From contig PJAB01000456.1 in assembly GCA_002887195.1 (NCBI GenBank), positions 1-26,364 on the forward strand: a DNA stretch of 26,364 nucleotides, read 5' to 3'. Below the pieces are notes generated by a model that did not search any database, was not told the origin of the DNA, and worked only from the letters and a program-made list of their open reading frames with translations. Position numbers and translations under genes: made by a program. This DNA is from Chrysochromulina parva. Taxonomy: Eukaryota; Haptophyta; Prymnesiales; Chrysochromulinaceae. Within the stretch, counting starts at the first letter, position 1; the number at the start of each line of letters is the position of its first letter. Below, one piece after another: positions 24,059 through 26,364 of this stretch.

Positions 24059-26364
24059 ACGGTGGCGACGGCGGCGACGGCGGCGGGGGGCAGGTGAAGC
24101 TGGCGTTGACAAAGCCTCGACGGTTGGGCAGGTTGAAGAACGACCAGCCATCGAGCCAGTTGACGCTGCCGAACGCGCCCTTGTACGTGGTCGCGCTGAA
24201 GAAGGCGTCACCGTTCGGCACCGGGTCGACGTTCGAGTACGCGGCCGAGCCGCATGCGGGGCGCGGGTCGATCGGAACCATGCTGGTCTCGGTGAACGTG
24301 CCTCCTGAGATGAGCGGATCCGCGTTGACGAAGGCCGGCGCCGTGCCAGTGCATGGCGGCACAATTTGGAAGCCGGCGGTGGGGCTCTGGATGATGTTGT
24401 TCGACGAGAAGAACAGGTACGTACCCAGCGACGTCGTCGACGCCGGCAGCACCGACTCAATAGTGGGCGCGGTGCTGCCGCCGCTGCTGCAGGTATCGAT
24501 GCGGATGCCAGGGTGCGTCGCGACATTGGCGAGGATCATGTTGCCGAACTTGCCGCCCGTGCCCTCGCGCAGGCGCATCATCGCGTTGCCCGGGCGCGTC
24601 GAGAGGGCGCCGGCGCCCACGATGGTCATGCCGTAAAAGGCCGGGTGCGAGCGTGGCAAGCTCCCGTACCTCGAGTCCATCTCCGCGCCGTGGTTGCCCA
24701 CAGCGCCGAGCAGTGCGAACAGGAACTGGCCCTTGCCCACGTAGCCATCGTCCGTGTCGAAGGCGTCGTCGCCCGCGAAGAGCACCGACAGGTACCTGAC
24801 GTTCACGGTGCCGCCGAAGAACTCGAAGCCGTCGTCCGCATTGTACGCCACCTCGCAGTGGTCGACGAAGGTGCCGGAGCCGACGCCGCCGAACGTGATG
24901 CCGTTGATCTCGTTATCCGAGCCCACGACCGCGCCGCCGTGCCACACGCGCACGTACTGCAGGGTGCCCGACGACTCGGTGGGCGCGGTGCCGCCGTACG
25001 TGTAGCCGGTGATGCCCTCGATCTGCGTGGTGGTCGCCACGTTGGTCGGCGCGTTGCCGAGCAGGATGAGCCCGCCCCACTTGCCGCGCTCGCCGAGCGT
25101 GATGGCGTTTGCATTGGAGTCTGTGGTGGCGTTGACCGCGCTCTCGAGCGCCGACTCCGCAAGCACGGACGTGAACGTGATCGGGAGCGCAAACGTGCCC
25201 GCCGCCACGAGCATGCCGCCCTTCAAGACCACGATCGCCGGAGCGGGGTCCGTGTCCATGACGGGCAGCCCATACACTGAGGTGCCGGCGGCGATGGTGA
25301 GCGTCACACCCGATGGCACGAAGAGCTGCGAGGCGAGCAGATAGGAGGTTGTGTCTGTCCAGGATGTGCTCGCGAGGAGGGTGCCGCCCACCGCGGCCGC
25401 CGTGTCGAGGAGGGTAGCAAAGGGAGCGGTTGGGATGCCAGTGCACGTGGACCCAACCATCTTGCCACTGCACGCGAGCCACGAGTAGCCGGCGAGCCAG
25501 TTGTCCGTCGAGGTGCCGAACGCGCCCTTGCAAGTCACGGACTGGAAAAAGCTGTCGCCGTTGGGGGGTGCGTCCTTGGCGCTCTGGCAGGCCGCACCAG
25601 TCGCCGTCGGGAGCGGATTGAACGTGCCGCTCAGCCCCGTATAATCCAGCATGGACGCTGGCACGTTCGCAAGGCCAGGGTCAATGTTGAGTGCCGAGAA
25701 GGCCCCAGCGGTGCACGCGACACCGAAAGAGCCGGCGTTATACAATATTTGGGTCGATGCGCCATAGATGATGTTGTTCGGCGAGAAGTACAGGTACGTA
25801 TTGATCGAAACCGACGCGGCGGGCAGGGTAGACGTGCGCGTCTCGGAGCCACAGTCATCGTTACGCAAGCCGATGTCCCGGCCGTTCGTGAGCACGATGT
25901 TGCCAAACTTGCCGCCCGTGCCCTCGCGCAGGCGCATCAGGCCGCCGGTGCGGCCCGAGGCGCCGCCGCCGATGATGGTCATCGAGTAGAAGGCCGGGTG
26001 CGAGCGCGGCAGTGAGTTCATGTCGCTGTTGGTGCGCGAGTCCATCTCCGTGCCGTGGTTGCCACCGAAGCCGATCATCGCAAAGAGGTACTGGCCGCGG
26101 CCCTGGTAGCCCTCATCCGTGTCGAAGGCGTCGTCACCCTGAAAGAGCACCGACAGATACTTGACGTCGACCGTGCCGCCGAAGAACTCGAAGCCGTCGT
26201 CCGCATTGTACGCCACCTCGCAGTGGTCGACGACGGTGCCGGAACCGACGCCGCCGAACGTGATGCCGTTGATCTCGTTGTTCGCGCCCACGATCGCGCC
26301 GCCGTGCCACACGCGCACGTACTGCAGGGTGCCCGACGACTCGGTGGGCGCGGTGCCGCCGTAC
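22146..26364 (-). CDS. Giant cell-surface protein: tandem beta-helix units, Pro/Ser hinge, PMP-type helix, TM, cytosolic tail (5' end missing)
   Basis: At least 1405 residues without an intron; the start lies beyond the right edge. Order in the protein: (1) the end of one and all of a second 455-residue unit (26364 to about 24116), each with GTLQYVRVWHGGA, VDHCEVAYNADDGFEFFGGT, DAFDTDxGY and a KGAFG...WLxGxS end; these resemble beta-helix proteins secreted by bacteria. (2) A PPSPSPPPP hinge (about 24090-23905), as in algal hydroxyproline-rich glycoproteins. (3) A SEA-like Ala/Ser/Val-rich region (about 23900-23590). (4) A second short Pro-rich linker, then a right-handed helix with GGGVxVxxGxVxISxxxIxGN repeats of the chlamydial PMP type (about 23440-22830). 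(5) A transmembrane helix, ILIIGVLSAIVGLLCCLALV (about 22656-22597), with RRRRR on the inner side. (6) A tail of about 145 residues with a poly-Gly run. Likely an adhesin or wall/scale-associated receptor; the function is inferred from architecture only. Confidence 0.85.
22830..23220 (-). repeat. PMP-type beta-helix coding repeats (about 75-78 bp)
   Basis: Five or so degenerate units of about 25-26 codons, each with a GGGV(F/Y)V turn and an I(S/T)xxxIxGN turn. This is the ladder pattern of a parallel beta-helix. Units share codon stretches such as tccatttccatagatcga, indicating expansion by duplication. Confidence 0.85.
23905..24095 (-). repeat. Pro/Ser-rich hinge repeat
   Basis: The plus strand reads as repeated ggcggcgagggcgag-type units, encoding SPPPPSPSPPPP repeats on the minus strand. 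In algae such (SPn) tracts are usually hydroxylated and O-glycosylated and act as stiff spacers between extracellular domains. Confidence 0.9.
24116..26364 (-). repeat. Tandem 455-codon (1365-bp) duplication of the bacterial-type beta-helix unit
   Basis: Matching motifs recur exactly 1365 bp apart: for example the block at 24808-24868 is identical over 61 bp to 26173-26233, including synonymous positions. Each unit ends with a KGAFG...W(L)xGxS(W/F) motif, near 24116 and about 25481. The upstream unit continues past the window edge, so there may be more copies. Confidence 0.9.

Noticed and set aside
23452..25280. Plus-strand frames opposite the surface protein (poly Gly-Glu etc.)
   Set aside because: Complement of Pro/Ser and beta-helix coding repeats; low complexity with no domain logic.
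22146..26364. Bacterial contamination as the source of the beta-helix sequence
   Set aside because: The same uninterrupted frame continues into an algal-type Pro/Ser hinge and a eukaryotic-style membrane tail, with codon and GC usage like the neighbouring intron-containing genes.

Overview
This is a nuclear segment from a GC-rich eukaryotic microalga. The evidence is six protein genes with short spliceosomal introns (about 55-415 bp), alanine-, proline- and glycine-rich low-complexity inserts, an actin-nucleating formin, an ER-type TMEM131 protein, and a surface protein that mixes hydroxyproline-rich and chlamydial-PMP-type repeats. A haptophyte is my best guess; a pelagophyte or another secondary-plastid alga is possible. 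The taxon is inferred from style, not from a marker gene.

Layout, left to right. Positions 1 to about 480 (minus): partial unrecognised gene running off the left edge. 772-2924 (minus): bacterial-type SAM-dependent methyltransferase with a signal-like N-terminus, at least three exons and several repeat arrays. 2925-3091: compact divergent promoter region. 3092-10036 (plus, or to 10119 if a terminal intron is removed): very long TMEM131-family type I membrane protein with a coiled-coil and Gly-rich tail. 10511-14687 (minus): two-exon polytopic GT39/ArnT-like protein whose expected acidic catalytic pair is not visible. 15087-19620 (minus): two-exon formin with FH1 in exon 1 and FH2 in exon 2. 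20354-21575 (minus): three-exon pirin. 22146-26364 (minus): partial giant surface protein with tandem bacterial-type beta-helix units, a Pro/Ser hinge, a PMP-type beta-helix, a transmembrane helix and a cytosolic tail.

The genes do not form one pathway. Three of them (TMEM131-like, GT39-like, beta-helix surface protein) belong to the secretory or cell-surface system, so a loose theme is making and displaying extracellular proteins. The formin, pirin and methyltransferase look independent.

The most unusual signal is in the introns. Introns of the methyltransferase, GT39-like and pirin genes, and weakly the formin, are built largely from short reiterations of a CTGATTGCC / CTGATGACC / CTAATTGCC vocabulary in sense orientation. 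Several are bounded by direct repeats spanning both splice junctions. The best case is a 19-bp repeat carrying AG|GT at both ends of the GT39-like intron. This looks like intron birth by tandem duplication or by insertion. In-frame arrays containing related words in the opposite orientation lie inside the methyltransferase coding sequence.
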